A stretch of 64,000 nucleotides of DNA. It comes from Prinsepia uniflora. Its lineage: Eukaryota > Streptophyta > Magnoliopsida > Rosales > Rosaceae. A program made the position numbers and the translations under genes. This document shows positions 23,340 through 34,412 of the stretch, one piece after another. The number at the start of each line of letters is the position of its first letter. The first letter of the stretch is position 1. Below the pieces are notes generated by a model. That model saw only the letters and a program-made list of their open reading frames with translations. It had not been told where the DNA came from and did no database searches. The stretch lies in the NCBI GenBank assembly GCA_032719365.1, contig CM064864.1, positions 1,478,317 through 1,542,316 on the forward strand, in the 5' to 3' direction.

Positions 23340-23905
23340 TGTTTTTTTAGTGGCGTAGCCAAGATTCAATATCAAAGGGGGCTTAATCATTTATTTATAT
23401 AAATATTCTTAATTTATGATATTTTTCGTTTATTAGTTATCACAAATTTATAAGCATGATATACAAAATTTCACACTTTAATAAATATCAAGGGCCATTT
23501 TTGGTGGCTTGGTTTCTAAAAAAAATGTTTCACGACTTTGTTTTTGTTCTATTTATTTATATAAGCACAATGTGTCATATATTCACACTTTTAAATCTAA
23601 TAAAACGATAATTTAAAAAAGAAAAATCATAAGATCCACTATCATTGTAAACATTCATAAATTAAAAAATAAGTAGGAAAATAGAAATTAAAAACTGAAC
23701 CTTTTATCCTTTTAAAAATATGGGATAATACATTTTAGAAATATTTGTAGTTAATAAATAAATGAAGAAAATTAACAAAATAGACAAATAAGGTAAAAAC
23801 CAATTAAAAATTTGTAGTTAATATTTGTAGTTAACAAAATAGACAAAATATTTGTAGTTAATATTTGTAGTCAAGACTTGTACGTGTTCTGTAGAAAGCT
23901 CTCCG
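23340..23905 (-). repeat. AT-rich repeat family, inverted copy A
   Basis: Read on the minus strand, this block matches 24003-24680. For example, 23636 onward reads TCCACTATCATTGTAA with AAAACTGAA following, which is the reverse complement of a phrase near 24310-24375. It begins TGGCGTAGCCAAGATT, the complement of the other copies' right end. Class unknown; no coding capacity. Confidence 0.55.
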
Positions 23906-24002
23906 GCCGTCAAGTTCTCAAGTATACAAAATTTATTCTTTTGACTCATTTTTCTTGATTTGAATTTTGACCATGGTGACACATATAAGAATGTCTCAGA
24001 CT

Positions 24003-24680
24003 CAAGGGCGGAGGGGCAGTGTGGGTCCCAGTTATTTTTTTTTATTTCCTACATAAAATATTAAATCTAAAATATATTTTGATTGTTTATCTGCTGCATA
24101 TTTTTTTTTTTTACTTTCTTTTGTAATTTTGTACTAAATATTTATGTATGATGTTTATCTATCATAATAATATACCAATTTACTATGCATATAAAATTTC
24201 TAAATTTTAACCGTTTTTTATCTTAAATGCGTATTTTTTAATTTTCTTTTTTTCTTTCTTAATTACAATGTTTCTAAAATTTATTTATTTCATATTTCCA
24301 GAGAATTCAGTTCTTAATTTTTATTTCTTTCTAATTTTTTTTTTCATTTATCAATGTTAATTACAATGATAGTGGAGTTATGAACTTTTAAAAGTTATTG
24401 TTTTATTATATTTAAGAGTATGAATATATGAACAATAGTGTTTATACAAAAAATAAATAGATCAAAAATAAAGTCGTAACACTTTTTTTTTTTTGAGAAA
24501 TCACAAAAAATAGTACTTGATAATTTATTAAAATATAAAATTTTATATAACATACTTAAAAATATGCAATAATTAATAAATAAAATGTCATTAATTAAAA
24601 ATAAATATTTATAATAAGAATAAATAATAAGACCCCATTTGATATTAAATCTTAACTACGAGCCTGGTCTCAGTCTTTCA
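24003..24680 (+). repeat. AT-rich repeat family, copy B
   Basis: The block runs from about GGGCGGAGGGGCAGTGTGGG to a right end AAATCTTAACTACG. It shares an ordered series of phrases with copy C at 27045-27750, such as AAATTTCTAAATTTT and TTTCTTTCTTTTC/TTTTTCTTTCTTAATTACA. It faces copy A head to head, forming an inverted pair upstream of the WAK gene. Confidence 0.55.
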
Positions 24681-25074
24681 CAATCAAGTCCGCTTACTTT
24701 TGAGTAGTCAAGTATGGCTGCTGCTACCCTAAATAATTAATAAGAATGTCTCAGTCTTCCTCTTCAATTAATACGACCTCTTCCATGTTTGATTGAGCTA
24801 TTTCTAATTAACACGGTTTTTATCAGAAAACGTCCCTTCAAATCGAAGATCTAGAAATGCCACAGAATTTTCACATTTTAAAATAATCGAAGACTTGTCC
24901 AAGGATGAACAGAACTTCCACATTTTAAAATACAAACTCGGACTACCGGTGCCGGGTTCCTATGTTGTAGCTAGAAATCCATCTTCTTTATTTATTCTGC
25001 AGAAAAACTCTGATTCTAATTAAATCAACCAAGTAAAATAGGGGAAGACGAGAGCAAGACCAAGCACAACGGCT
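24681..25074 (+). promoter_or_regulatory. Presumed promoter and leader of WAK gene
   Basis: These are the 390 bases before the WAK start codon. No clear TATA box was identified. The leader just before the ATG is purine-rich and free of upstream ATG codons over its last 60 bases. Confidence 0.3.
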
Positions 25075-27044
25075 ATGGAGTCGCTTCCTCGTATTGCTCT
25101 GTTTGCTCTCTTTTTGTGGTACACAAGTTATCCTACACAAGCGCAAGCACAACAAGCACCCATAGCGAGGCCTAATTGTCAATCGAAATGCGGCGACGTT
25201 GACATCCCATACCCTTTCGGAATCGGACCAGGCTGTTACATCAACGACGGCTGGTTCCAAGTAATATGCGACAACTCTACCGGACCTCCTAGGCCGGTCT
25301 TGAACCGGACCAAATTGGAGGTGGTTGCAATTTCGGTTGAAGAAGGCACGTTACAGGTGATGAGTCCCATAACATTCAATAATTGCAGCAACAAAACAAT
25401 TAACCGCCAAGCAACCAACTTGGCGGGAAGCCCTTTCGAGTACTCCCAGAAGAACATATTCTCTGCAATGGGTTGTGGCGTTATGGCCATGATCACGTCC
25501 GATTCAAATGGCTATACTATTTCCAGTGGATGCCGATCCGAATGTGGAGCTTCGGCGAATATGAGTAATGTTTGCCAGACTGCCCTGCCGTCCGTGCTCT
25601 CCGGCTTCGAAACTAGTTTCCAGGTTGATGAAAACCATACGGGGAGTTCGTGCAATTTCGGGTTCTTGGCGGATCGGGACTGGGTTCGGAATCAGGGGAT
25701 TATTGGCAGCGGGAACCGGACAAACACTTCTTCCATTGGTGAAATGGAGAGTGTTCCGGTGGTGCTTGAGTGGCACTTATATCATTCAACTTTTGACGTG
25801 TATGGAATCAATTTGGAAGTGAATGCTTCAAGTGGTTCTACTTCTTCGCCATTCGAGCCTCGTTGCGAAAGGTACAATGACAGCTCTGCACCAAGGCTTG
25901 AATGCTCGTGTGGAGGAGGCATGGAAGGGAATCCCTATGTTCTCGATGGATGTCAAGGTAAGTTAGCAAGCTCTACTACCAATACTTGCATTGTTCATTA
26001 TCGTTTCGTTCCCCATGCCTGAATTTTCAGAAAGCAAGTGTGATAATCAAAAACCTTATATTCTTAAAACATATGGCAAAGATTAACTCTGCAAAAACTC
26101 AACCAACTTTAATTAGAAATTGTTTCGCAGTGCATATGTGTCAAAACAATCGACAGTTTAGTGGTAGTGTGTATATGTGTCAAAACAATCGACAATTTAG
26201 ATAATAGTTATGATTCATATAGTAAATTAACAATTTAATTAATCCATATATATATATATATATGAACGTACATAACATTCTCAATTATTTGATATTTTTT
26301 GTAGAGATATTTACATAATTATGATAGTACTTTGCATCTCACCTTGGGGATACTCCTAGTTCTCGTCCTAACTTTTCGATTTATGGAACAATCTTTATAC
26401 ATATATTTTTCTAAAAATGGCTAAATTCCTAACTTAAATCGAACAATTTTTATACATATATTATTATCAAAATGACTAAATTCCTAACTTATCATTTCAT
26501 AATCATTTGTACAAAAAATCAACCAAATTAGAGATCATTTAGCCATTAATTGATATGTACGTATTATTCACCTTGAGGATCTTAATTGTCACTAATATTG
26601 TTCATTTGTTTTATACATATTAATGACTATTGTTGATTTCTTATGAAGAATGATCTTGAAATGACAACTTAATTGTTGGATGTTTACGATTATGATATAT
26701 TTATAAAAGTTATTTGATAAATCGAAGAGGTGGTACAAAGAGATACCCAACATATGGAATGCAAATATTATCCTTATAATGATATGATGTACGTTTTAAC
26801 AAATCAGTGGTTCCGACGTTCGGATCACCATATTTTGATATGGAACATTTGGTATAATTAACCATGGAGATGGAACATTTCTTTTCGCATTCTACTTTTT
26901 TCCTTGTACTAGTTAGTTTGCTTCTATCCATTAGTTTTGTTGTAATTTATTTCTATCTTACAACTTCAAAAATAATGTGCATAAAAAGAAAATAGGAGTC
27001 TGTCTGTCATTCTTCTTTCGGAACGATTTCTAGCAATTATATAC

Positions 27045-27750
27045 AGAGATGGAGTTGTTAAGGGACGAAGAGGATCTTGGGCCCTCACTCCAATACTTTT
27101 TTAATTTCCTTTATTTCTATATATGACATATAAATATATAATAATTCAGTTATATTTTAGATATTTACCATGAAATAATAAATATATTGGAATCTTTTTA
27201 TTTACAAGGCATAATCTTCTTACTTCCTCTTATAAATTTGCACTAAATTTTTTATGTATTTAAAAAATATTTTTATATATGATTTATACTACACTGATTT
27301 TTCATATACATTTAAAATTTCTAAATTTTTAATTGTTCTTTGCCGTATTTAACTATTTTGTTAATTTCTTTCTTTTCGTTTCTTACTACAAATATTTCTA
27401 AAATGTATTTACCCTATGTTTCCAAAGGATTATGTTTTTAATTTTTATTTTCCTACCTACTTTTTTTATTTCTGAATATTTATTGCGACAGTAGTGGTTA
27501 CAAATTTTCTTAAGTTATTATTTTATTCAAATCATATATATAACTTTCAGAGTGTACATAAATTTAAAAAAAAAATAGAAAACAAAAAATCATGAAACAA
27601 CTTTTAAGTTTTTTAGAGACCTTCCAGAAATTCCGTACAAAATTTATGAAAATGTGAAATTCACTAATTAATAAAAATATTATCAACTAAGAATATTTAT
27701 AGTAAGAAAAAAATGATTATGACGTTTTAATGTTAAATTCTGGCTATGCG
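27045..27750 (+). repeat. AT-rich repeat family, copy C, in WAK intron 1
   Basis: A diverged copy of the family at 24003-24680 in the same orientation, ending AAATTCTGGCTATGCGAC. It lies inside the first intron of the disrupted WAK gene and accounts for much of that intron's 1.87-kb length. Confidence 0.5.
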
Positions 27751-29160
27751 ACTTCTTATATAAAAGCAATAAGAATGTTTTGAGTATTTTTTTTTTAAAT
27801 ATGCCATTACACATGTTTTTTCAGACATCAACGAGTGTGAGCTGCCCAACCCGCGGTGTACTGCACCCAATATATGTGTGAATTCTATTGGTGGTCATGG
27901 ATGCTTCCCGCCAAAGAGCAAAAATAACCAGACCAAAGTCATCGTTATAGGTATGTACCTTCAAACAAACTTCAGTGCTACGTACGTTGTGCTTCAAAAA
28001 ATTGTCGCAGTTTCAGTAGGATCTAATCAAATATTTCAAAATGTAAAACTATTTGGAGAAATAATTCTTTTCTCCTTATCGTTTTATTCGCATTTCAACT
28101 GTTGGATATATATATCTCGGTTTGTCTTAAATGCATGTTTCTTTATTGATCACTTAGGATCCTAAAAACCCCACACTAATAGTAATTTGGAAATGGCCGT
28201 CTCACATCTAAGATTTGGAGGTCTCGGGTTCGATATTTATAAAGAGTAAAGTCGTTTACTAATTATATATCTCACTTCCAAAACCGTACGTAGTATTAAC
28301 ACAACACCTTACTCTTGTAGCACTTTATATCTTGTAGCATTGAAGATGCTCTTAGAGAACGTACACTCTACACAGTCTACACTTAGTTATGTATATAACA
28401 TTGCCTAATCAAGAAATAATGTTGCCAAGAAACACAATGAATAAAACCCGGCCAAGAATGATGATATTTGTGAATTAATCTTGCCATTTCTTATTTTATT
28501 GACTCACTCAGGCCTCGGAAGTGCTTTTGGATTTCTGTTTCTACTCATCGTTGGCTGGTTCTTGTACAAATTCATAAAGAAAAGAAGAGCAATGAAACGC
28601 AAGCAGAAGTTCTTCAAACAAAACGGTGGTTTACTGTTGGAGCAGCAACTGTCTTCCGGTGAAGTAAACGTCGAGAAAATCAAGCTGTTCAATGCAAAAG
28701 AATTAGAAAAAGCGACTGACCGTTTCAATGTCGATAGAATCCTCGGAAAGGGAGGCCAAGGCACCGTCTACAAAGGAATGTTGACCGACGGAAGAATTGT
28801 CGCTGTCAAGAAGTCTAACAAATTAGTCGATGGAGGAGAAGTTGCGCAGTTCATCAATGAAATCGTCATTCTTTCACAAATCAACCACCGCAACGTGGTG
28901 AAACTTCTGGGATGCTGTTTAGAGACAGAAGTCCCGCTCTTGGTTTATGAGTTCATACCAAAAGGGACGATCTACCAGTACCTCCACGAAGAAAACGATG
29001 AGTTTTTACTTTCGTGGGAGATGAGGTTAAGGATTGCAGGAGAAGTTGCCGGAGCTCTTTCGTACTTGCACTCAGCCGCGGGGTTTCCAATTTACCACCG
29101 CGACATCAAGTCCACCAACATATTGTTAGATGACAAGTACCGGGCCAAGATTGCTGATTT

Positions 29161-29841
29161 TGTTGAGTTAATGCCTCCTTAGTGGATTATTAATGCATTG
29201 AATTTGATTATGTATTGGGAATAAATACATGGTGTTGTTCATTCAACCTTGTAGGAAAAGATTGATGTGGAAGCTTCATGAAGAAGAGCATTAATTGAAG
29301 AAGGTGCATGAATGGACTTCAATGAAGGATGTTGAAATGTGAGGAAATTGTCCCACATTGGAAAAGCACAAATACAACTTGTGCCTTGAGCACTATATAA
29401 GGTGGAGAGCTTGGCCACATTTCAACATCAAGGAGAACACTTCACAAGTGAGTGAGTGCTTCAAGAGTGTGTATAGCTCTTGGGCTAGAGTGATCTTCTT
29501 GAGCACTTCAAGAGTGTGTATAGCTCTTGGAGTAGAGTGATCTTCTCGGTTAAGAGAAGGTGAAAGAGTGTGTATAGCTCTTTGGGGTAGAGTGATTTTC
29601 TCGGGTTGAGAGAGGGTGTACAAGGGGTATCCTATTGGATACAAGGGCTCGAGTTGGGTATAAACTTGAGTAGTGTAATCTTGTATTTTGTATTCTCTCA
29701 TAGTGAAGGAGAAAACTCTCTGAGGACGTAGGCAAGTTAATTGGCCGAACCTCGTTAAATCTTTTGTGTTCTTGGTTTCTTTATTTCTTTTTTTCATCTT
29801 TATTGTTAGCACTTACGTGGTGGAGGATTAATTTCCTAACA
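29161..29841 (+). repeat. 5' LTR of gag-only element
   Basis: A 681-bp LTR, apparently identical to 31480-32160. It has TATATAA at 29394-29400. Downstream are three imperfect repeats starting at 29463, 29510 and 29564, each containing GAGTGTGTATAGCTCTT. A CCCACATTGGAAAAGCACAA phrase lies shortly upstream of the TATA box. Confidence 0.96.
29394..29400 (+). promoter_or_regulatory. TATA box of gag-only element
   Basis: TATATAA in the 5' LTR, about 230 bp after the LTR start, is a good candidate for the element's own promoter. Confidence 0.6.
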
Positions 29842-29843
29842 AG

Positions 29844-29855
29844 TGGTATCAGAGC
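29844..29855 (+). other. Primer binding site of gag-only element
   Basis: TGGTATCAGAGC lies two bases after the 5' LTR and matches the initiator tRNA-Met 3' end. Confidence 0.9.
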
Positions 29856-29884
29856 TTCGGTTTATCGATCGTGAGCGGTTTGCC

Positions 29885-31267
29885 ATGGCAAGTTCTAGCG
29901 GTTCACATTTCAAGGTGGAGCAGTTTGATGGAAAAAGAAATTTCACTCTATGGCAAAGGAGGGTGAAGGACATCCTAGTTCAACAAGGCCTTGCAAGACC
30001 GTTGAAGGGGAAGGATGCGAAGCCAGAGAAGATGTCAGATGAAGATTGGGACGAGTTGGAGTCCAGGTGTGTCAGCACTATTAGGCTTTATATTGCTGAC
30101 AATATTATAAATAATGTTAATGATGTAGATTCTGCACCTGAGCTTTGGGAGAAAATGGAGAAGCTTTATCTTGGGAAAGGCTTGCAAACGAAGCTGAATT
30201 TAAAGCGGGATCTCTACAAGCTCAAGATGGGAGAAGGTGCGAATCTCATGGAGCACATGAATGTGTTCAAGGGATTGATAAATCAACTATCAAGAGTTGA
30301 GGTTAAAATTGAGGAAGAAGATCAAGCCCTTTTACTTCTTACCTCGCTTCCCGATTCATATGAGAATATTGTTACTACAATTGTGTATGGTAAGGATACA
30401 CTGAAGATGGAGGATGTAGAATCGACTCTCTTATCACATGAGAAGAGAAGGAAAGCCGATGATTCTCAAGGTTCCGTCTTCATTGCTCATGAACAGAATC
30501 GTAAGGGAAGGTCAACTGCGAGGGGATTTAGTGAGCATAGCAGGTCTAAATCCAGAGGCAGAGGAAAGGGCAAGCAATGCTACAAGTGCAAGGAGTGGGG
30601 ACACATAAAGCCGGATTGTCCATTGATGAAAGAGAAGGACGATAAGGGCTCAGATTGCTCCTTGGCTGGTGTAGCGGAGATGTCTAGAGATTTTGGAGAA
30701 CTTCTCACAGTCTCCAAAGGTAATTACATTTTTTCTCAAGATTATTGGATATTAGATAGTGGTTGTTCTCATCACCTTTGCTCTAGGAGAGAATATTTTG
30801 ATACGTTCCAGGAAGTCCAAGGATTTGTGACTTGGGGTGATGGCACAAGACGTCGTGTCATGGGTACGGGAACGGTGAAGATCAAAATGTTCGATGGAGC
30901 AGTTCGAACATTGGGTGATGTGGTGTATGTCCCAAAGTTCCGGAGAAATCTAATATCCTTGAGCCAACTAGACTCCAAGGGCTGCAAGGTTTCGTCAGCA
31001 GGGGGAGTTATGAAAGTGTCACGTGGCTGCATGGTCCTAATGAAGGGAGAAAAATGTAAAAGTATGTTCCGTCTGATAGGAAAAACTCAGACCTCGAAGG
31101 TTGTTGGGAAACAGGGTGCACAGGAGAACAGGTACCTGAAGCGGGTCTCGTTTGCGGGCACAGCAGAGACGCTATCTACATGTTTCCAAGTTTCAGACGA
31201 TGGTGAGAAGGATAATCCTGCTAAGGAAGAGACAAAGTCGAGGTCCCTCTTCGGAGCCAATTGGTAA
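29885..31267 (+). CDS. Gag plus protease-like protein of gag-only element
   Basis: A 460-residue open frame. I chose the ATG at 29885 because it begins MASSSGSHFK in a good start context; the frame is open further upstream only through the primer site. Residues 10-190 form a Copia gag domain (FDGKRNFTLWQRRVKDIL, LPDSYENIV), followed by a basic Arg/Ser/Gly linker and a CCHC knuckle CYKCKEWGHIKPDC at about 232-245. A protease-like core has DSG at about 291-293. The remainder shows the start of the usual post-protease region and then a short unique tail. The protein should form virus-like particles. It carries no enzyme for copying or inserting DNA, so movement needs trans help. This ORF is complete, with no stop or shift. 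Confidence 0.93.
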   Translation: MASSSGSHFKVEQFDGKRNFTLWQRRVKDILVQQGLARPLKGKDAKPEKMSDEDWDELESRCVSTIRLYIADNIINNVNDVDSAPELWEKMEKLYLGKGLQTKLNLKRDLYKLKMGEGANLMEHMNVFKGLINQLSRVEVKIEEEDQALLLLTSLPDSYENIVTTIVYGKDTLKMEDVESTLLSHEKRRKADDSQGSVFIAHEQNRKGRSTARGFSEHSRSKSRGRGKGKQCYKCKEWGHIKPDCPLMKEKDDKGSDCSLAGVAEMSRDFGELLTVSKGNYIFSQDYWILDSGCSHHLCSRREYFDTFQEVQGFVTWGDGTRRRVMGTGTVKIKMFDGAVRTLGDVVYVPKFRRNLISLSQLDSKGCKVSSAGGVMKVSRGCMVLMKGEKCKSMFRLIGKTQTSKVVGKQGAQENRYLKRVSFAGTAETLSTCFQVSDDGEKDNPAKEETKSRSLFGANW

Positions 31268-31466
31268 TTGTTGACTCGGAGCAGCTGCACATAGCATTGG
31301 CCATTTTGAATTAGGGGGAGCTAGGATCGTATGCAACTGATTCGGGGTATGTGTAGTTGGTACAAGAATAAGGCCAATGGAATGCTTGTGGGTATATCAA
31401 GCGGTATCTCAATTTGAGATGAACTTCAGGGATTGAAGTGGTGATGCAACATTATCCACCTAAGTC

Positions 31467-31479
31467 GGCAGGGGGAGAT
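31467..31479 (+). other. Polypurine tract of gag-only element
   Basis: The purine-rich GGCAGGGGGAGAT directly precedes the 3' LTR. Confidence 0.85.
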
Positions 31480-32160
31480 TGTTGAGTTAATGCCTCCTTA
31501 GTGGATTATTAATGCATTGAATTTGATTATGTATTGGGAATAAATACATGGTGTTGTTCATTCAACCTTGTAGGAAAAGATTGATGTGGAAGCTTCATGA
31601 AGAAGAGCATTAATTGAAGAAGGTGCATGAATGGACTTCAATGAAGGATGTTGAAATGTGAGGAAATTGTCCCACATTGGAAAAGCACAAATACAACTTG
31701 TGCCTTGAGCACTATATAAGGTGGAGAGCTTGGCCACATTTCAACATCAAGGAGAACACTTCACAAGTGAGTGAGTGCTTCAAGAGTGTGTATAGCTCTT
31801 GGGCTAGAGTGATCTTCTTGAGCACTTCAAGAGTGTGTATAGCTCTTGGAGTAGAGTGATCTTCTCGGTTAAGAGAAGGTGAAAGAGTGTGTATAGCTCT
31901 TTGGGGTAGAGTGATTTTCTCGGGTTGAGAGAGGGTGTACAAGGGGTATCCTATTGGATACAAGGGCTCGAGTTGGGTATAAACTTGAGTAGTGTAATCT
32001 TGTATTTTGTATTCTCTCATAGTGAAGGAGAAAACTCTCTGAGGACGTAGGCAAGTTAATTGGCCGAACCTCGTTAAATCTTTTGTGTTCTTGGTTTCTT
32101 TATTTCTTTTTTTCATCTTTATTGTTAGCACTTACGTGGTGGAGGATTAATTTCCTAACA
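31480..32160 (+). repeat. 3' LTR of gag-only element
   Basis: A 681-bp copy offset by 2319 bp from the 5' LTR. I saw no difference between the two. Confidence 0.96.
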
Positions 32161-32721
32161 GATTTCGGCACATCAAGATCGGTTTCCATTGATCAAACGC
32201 ATCTCACCACGGTAGTACATGGTACATTTGGGTACTTGGACCCCGAATATTTCGTGTCAAGTCAGTTTACGGACAAGAGTGATGTGTACAGCTTTGGAGT
32301 TGTCCTTCTTGAGCTCTTGACGGGTGAAAAACCAGTTTCGCTAACTAGGTCACAAGAATCGAGAGGTTTAGTGACGTATTTCATGTTTTCAATAGAAGAG
32401 AATCGTCTGTTTGATATTCTTGACGCGCAAGTTAAGGAGGGGGCAACCGGTGACATTGTAAGAGTTGCTGGGCTGGCACAGAGATGCTTGGATATGAATG
32501 GAAAGAGACGGCCTACGATGAAAGAGGTGGCCATGGAGCTCGAGGCGGTTCAAAAATCAGTTAAGGCGGCTTCTAATATCCACCAAAGTTATGAAGAAGT
32601 TGAATATGTAAGAAATGAAGTACCTTTTCCACGTTTGGATATTACTTCCACATCCACTGGTTCAGTTTTGGATGGTAGTACTAATTCATCAAAAGAGTCA
32701 CTTCCATTATTATCGCTTTAG

Positions 32722-33421
32722 AGGCAATGAAGTACATTTCAGTTTTCTTTGCATTTATGTAAATCGGAGATTTCCTTCATGTATTTTTTGAGAGAAGAAT
32801 TTATGTGATGTTTATTATTCTTTTTATTTGGTATGTTTTTATGTTTATGTAATAATAATATTGACATTACGCAGTGTAAATATATTAGTTTTTTCAGACG
32901 AATTTGGATGAACAAGAGTCCTCAATGCAATTATTGGTGTCACCAATTGTGCATACTTAATTATAACACATGAACGTATGTGGGATGGCAAGGGGTCCAA
33001 TTGGGCTGTCTTTCAGCCTCTCGTCTTTGAATTGATATCTTACTATTTCTGTTAAATCCTGATTAAAGCGTTCATACTATTGAGAATTCAGTAATGTAGG
33101 CTCCCATTTACTGAATAAGGATGCATTTAAAGGTAATTGAGAATTCAGTAATGTAGGCTCCCATTTACTGAATAAGGATGCGTTTAAAGGATTTTACCTT
33201 AAAAAGATTTTGGGCATAAAAAAAAATATACACCGAATGCATTAATAACAATCGGTAGCATCGCACCAATACTTTAGTCTTGCTTTGTCAACACCGTCGG
33301 CCGTGTAAGTGCTATGTATTCCGTAAGAGAAATTCATGGATTTCTCTCTATCTTTGAGTGGGTTATTATGTACATATTCATTAATGTTCAATCTGAAATG
33401 TAAGACACTTTATTAGACTAA
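32722..33421. other. WAK 3' flank and spacer
   Basis: The AT-rich 3' untranslated region of the WAK gene with TATTTGGTATGTTTTTATG-like stretches, then spacer containing a 57-bp tandem duplication. No gene seen. Confidence 0.5.
33079..33192 (+). repeat. 57-bp tandem duplication
   Basis: Two copies of a unit starting ATTGAGAATTCAGTAATG (33079-33135 and 33136-33192) differ by about one base. Confidence 0.9.
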
Positions 33422-33616
33422 GGCTACATTTGGTACGTTTTATAAGAGATTAGATAGAATAATATAGTATGAAATCAATATTTGTTATTACTCGTATTAA
33501 TTAATCATTGTATAAATTAATACAGTTGAGTACTTTTATACAATCCAGACACGCTAAAATAATACTCTTGAAATTGTCCGTATTAAATAATCGGATGACT
33601 AGCAATTTTAAAATAT

Positions 33617-33652
<36 letters not shown>

Positions 33653-33913
33653 TTTAATTTAATAAATAGTAATAATAATAATATATAAATAATTATTTAA
33701 AATAAATATTTATTATTAATAATATTAATATACATAACTAATATTATATAAATATTTCATCACCTATTATAGTATAATGCGACCAGTATAATGTAGTCGG
33801 TGTTTTGATCAAGTAGAGTACCAAATACCCGACTAAATAGTCAGTCTATCTGATGAACAGATTAGTCTATCCAACTGAAATAGTCAGTACAATATGATAT
33901 ACAAAACAAGACC
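33422..33913. mobile_element. Tourist-like MITE candidate
   Basis: The block starts GGCTACATTTGGTACG, and its end reads, reverse complemented, GGTCTTGTTTTGTATA. It is flanked by TAA at 33419-33421 and 33914-33916, as expected for PIF/Harbinger elements. The AT-rich interior includes an (AAT)n run near 33618-33650. The terminal repeats agree at only about nine of fifteen positions. Confidence 0.5.
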
Positions 33914-34412
33914 TAATAGTACTAATAGTTTAAACATATTGTATTTATATATTACATATTAAAATTATACAGGAATGTGACCATATTACATAAACTAATA
34001 ACGATACTCTTTTCAACCCCCAATCACAACCATTAAGTCAGTATCAGATCGTTAATTACTGTACTAGTTACTATACAAAATTTATGTTGACCTTGGTAGG
34101 TACGCGTGTTATACCTAACACAGAAACAAAGAAACATCATCGAAAGGCCTATATTGGTCCAACCCTAAATGTATGCAATATAAAACTTGGCACTACGAGG
34201 GAGGTGGGGTAGGGGCGGGGCCGAGCTGGCTATTGATGAAGATAATTTGCGCATAGACCAAAAGGGATGGTTTAGTTGTTTTAGCAATAGTTTATTTTGG
34301 TCTCATTTCTAATATTCGAATCCCACTAGTCGTCTCTTATAGTCAGCATATAGCAATAAGGGGGGTTGGTTCTACAAACCAAAGCCACTAAAAAATAGAC
34401 AACCTGCAGATT

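Larger units (their letters stand above)
29161..32160 (+). mobile_element. Gag-only LTR retrotransposon (TR-GAG type)
   Basis: A compact 3000-bp element with two 681-bp LTRs that look identical by eye, TGTTGA...CCTAACA ends, and a perfect 5-bp target duplication GATTT at 29156-29160 and 32161-32165. Inside are an initiator tRNA-Met primer site, one frame for gag plus a protease-like domain, and a purine tract. Integrase, reverse transcriptase and RNase H are absent. This matches the published category of terminal-repeat retrotransposons with a GAG domain, which depend on a partner for reverse transcription and integration. Gag sequence and primer site point to a Copia-type parent. Confidence 0.95.
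25075..32721 (+). pseudogene. Wall-associated receptor kinase disrupted by LTR element
   Basis: A second WAK-family receptor kinase, in the opposite orientation to the first. Exons are 25075-25957, 27825-27950, then 28512-29160 continuing at 32166-32721. The 3.0-kb element at 29161-32160 interrupts the last exon. Ignoring the insertion and its 5-bp duplication, the frame runs 2214 nt without stop or frameshift, equivalent to 737 residues. Domains: a signal peptide; a galacturonan-binding domain with CGDVDIPYPFGIGPGC; an EGF starting DINEC; a membrane helix; and a kinase with GKGGQGTVYKG, VAVKK and HRDIKSTNILLD. The insertion falls in the Phe codon of DFG. As it stands the gene would make a 559-residue product ending in six LTR-encoded residues and lacking the activation loop and C-lobe, so it is kinase-dead. 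The absence of any other lesion says the damage is recent. The uninterrupted allele may still exist in other plants. Confidence 0.92.

Noticed and set aside
29393..29812. 139-codon minus-strand frame, repeated at 31712
   Set aside because: It lies antisense within both LTRs of the gag-only element and is a by-product of the LTR repeats.
29161..32160. Treating the insertion as a natural intron of the WAK gene
   Set aside because: It has LTRs, a primer site, a gag frame and a target duplication. The WAK family has no intron at this position, and the borders lack GT-AG.
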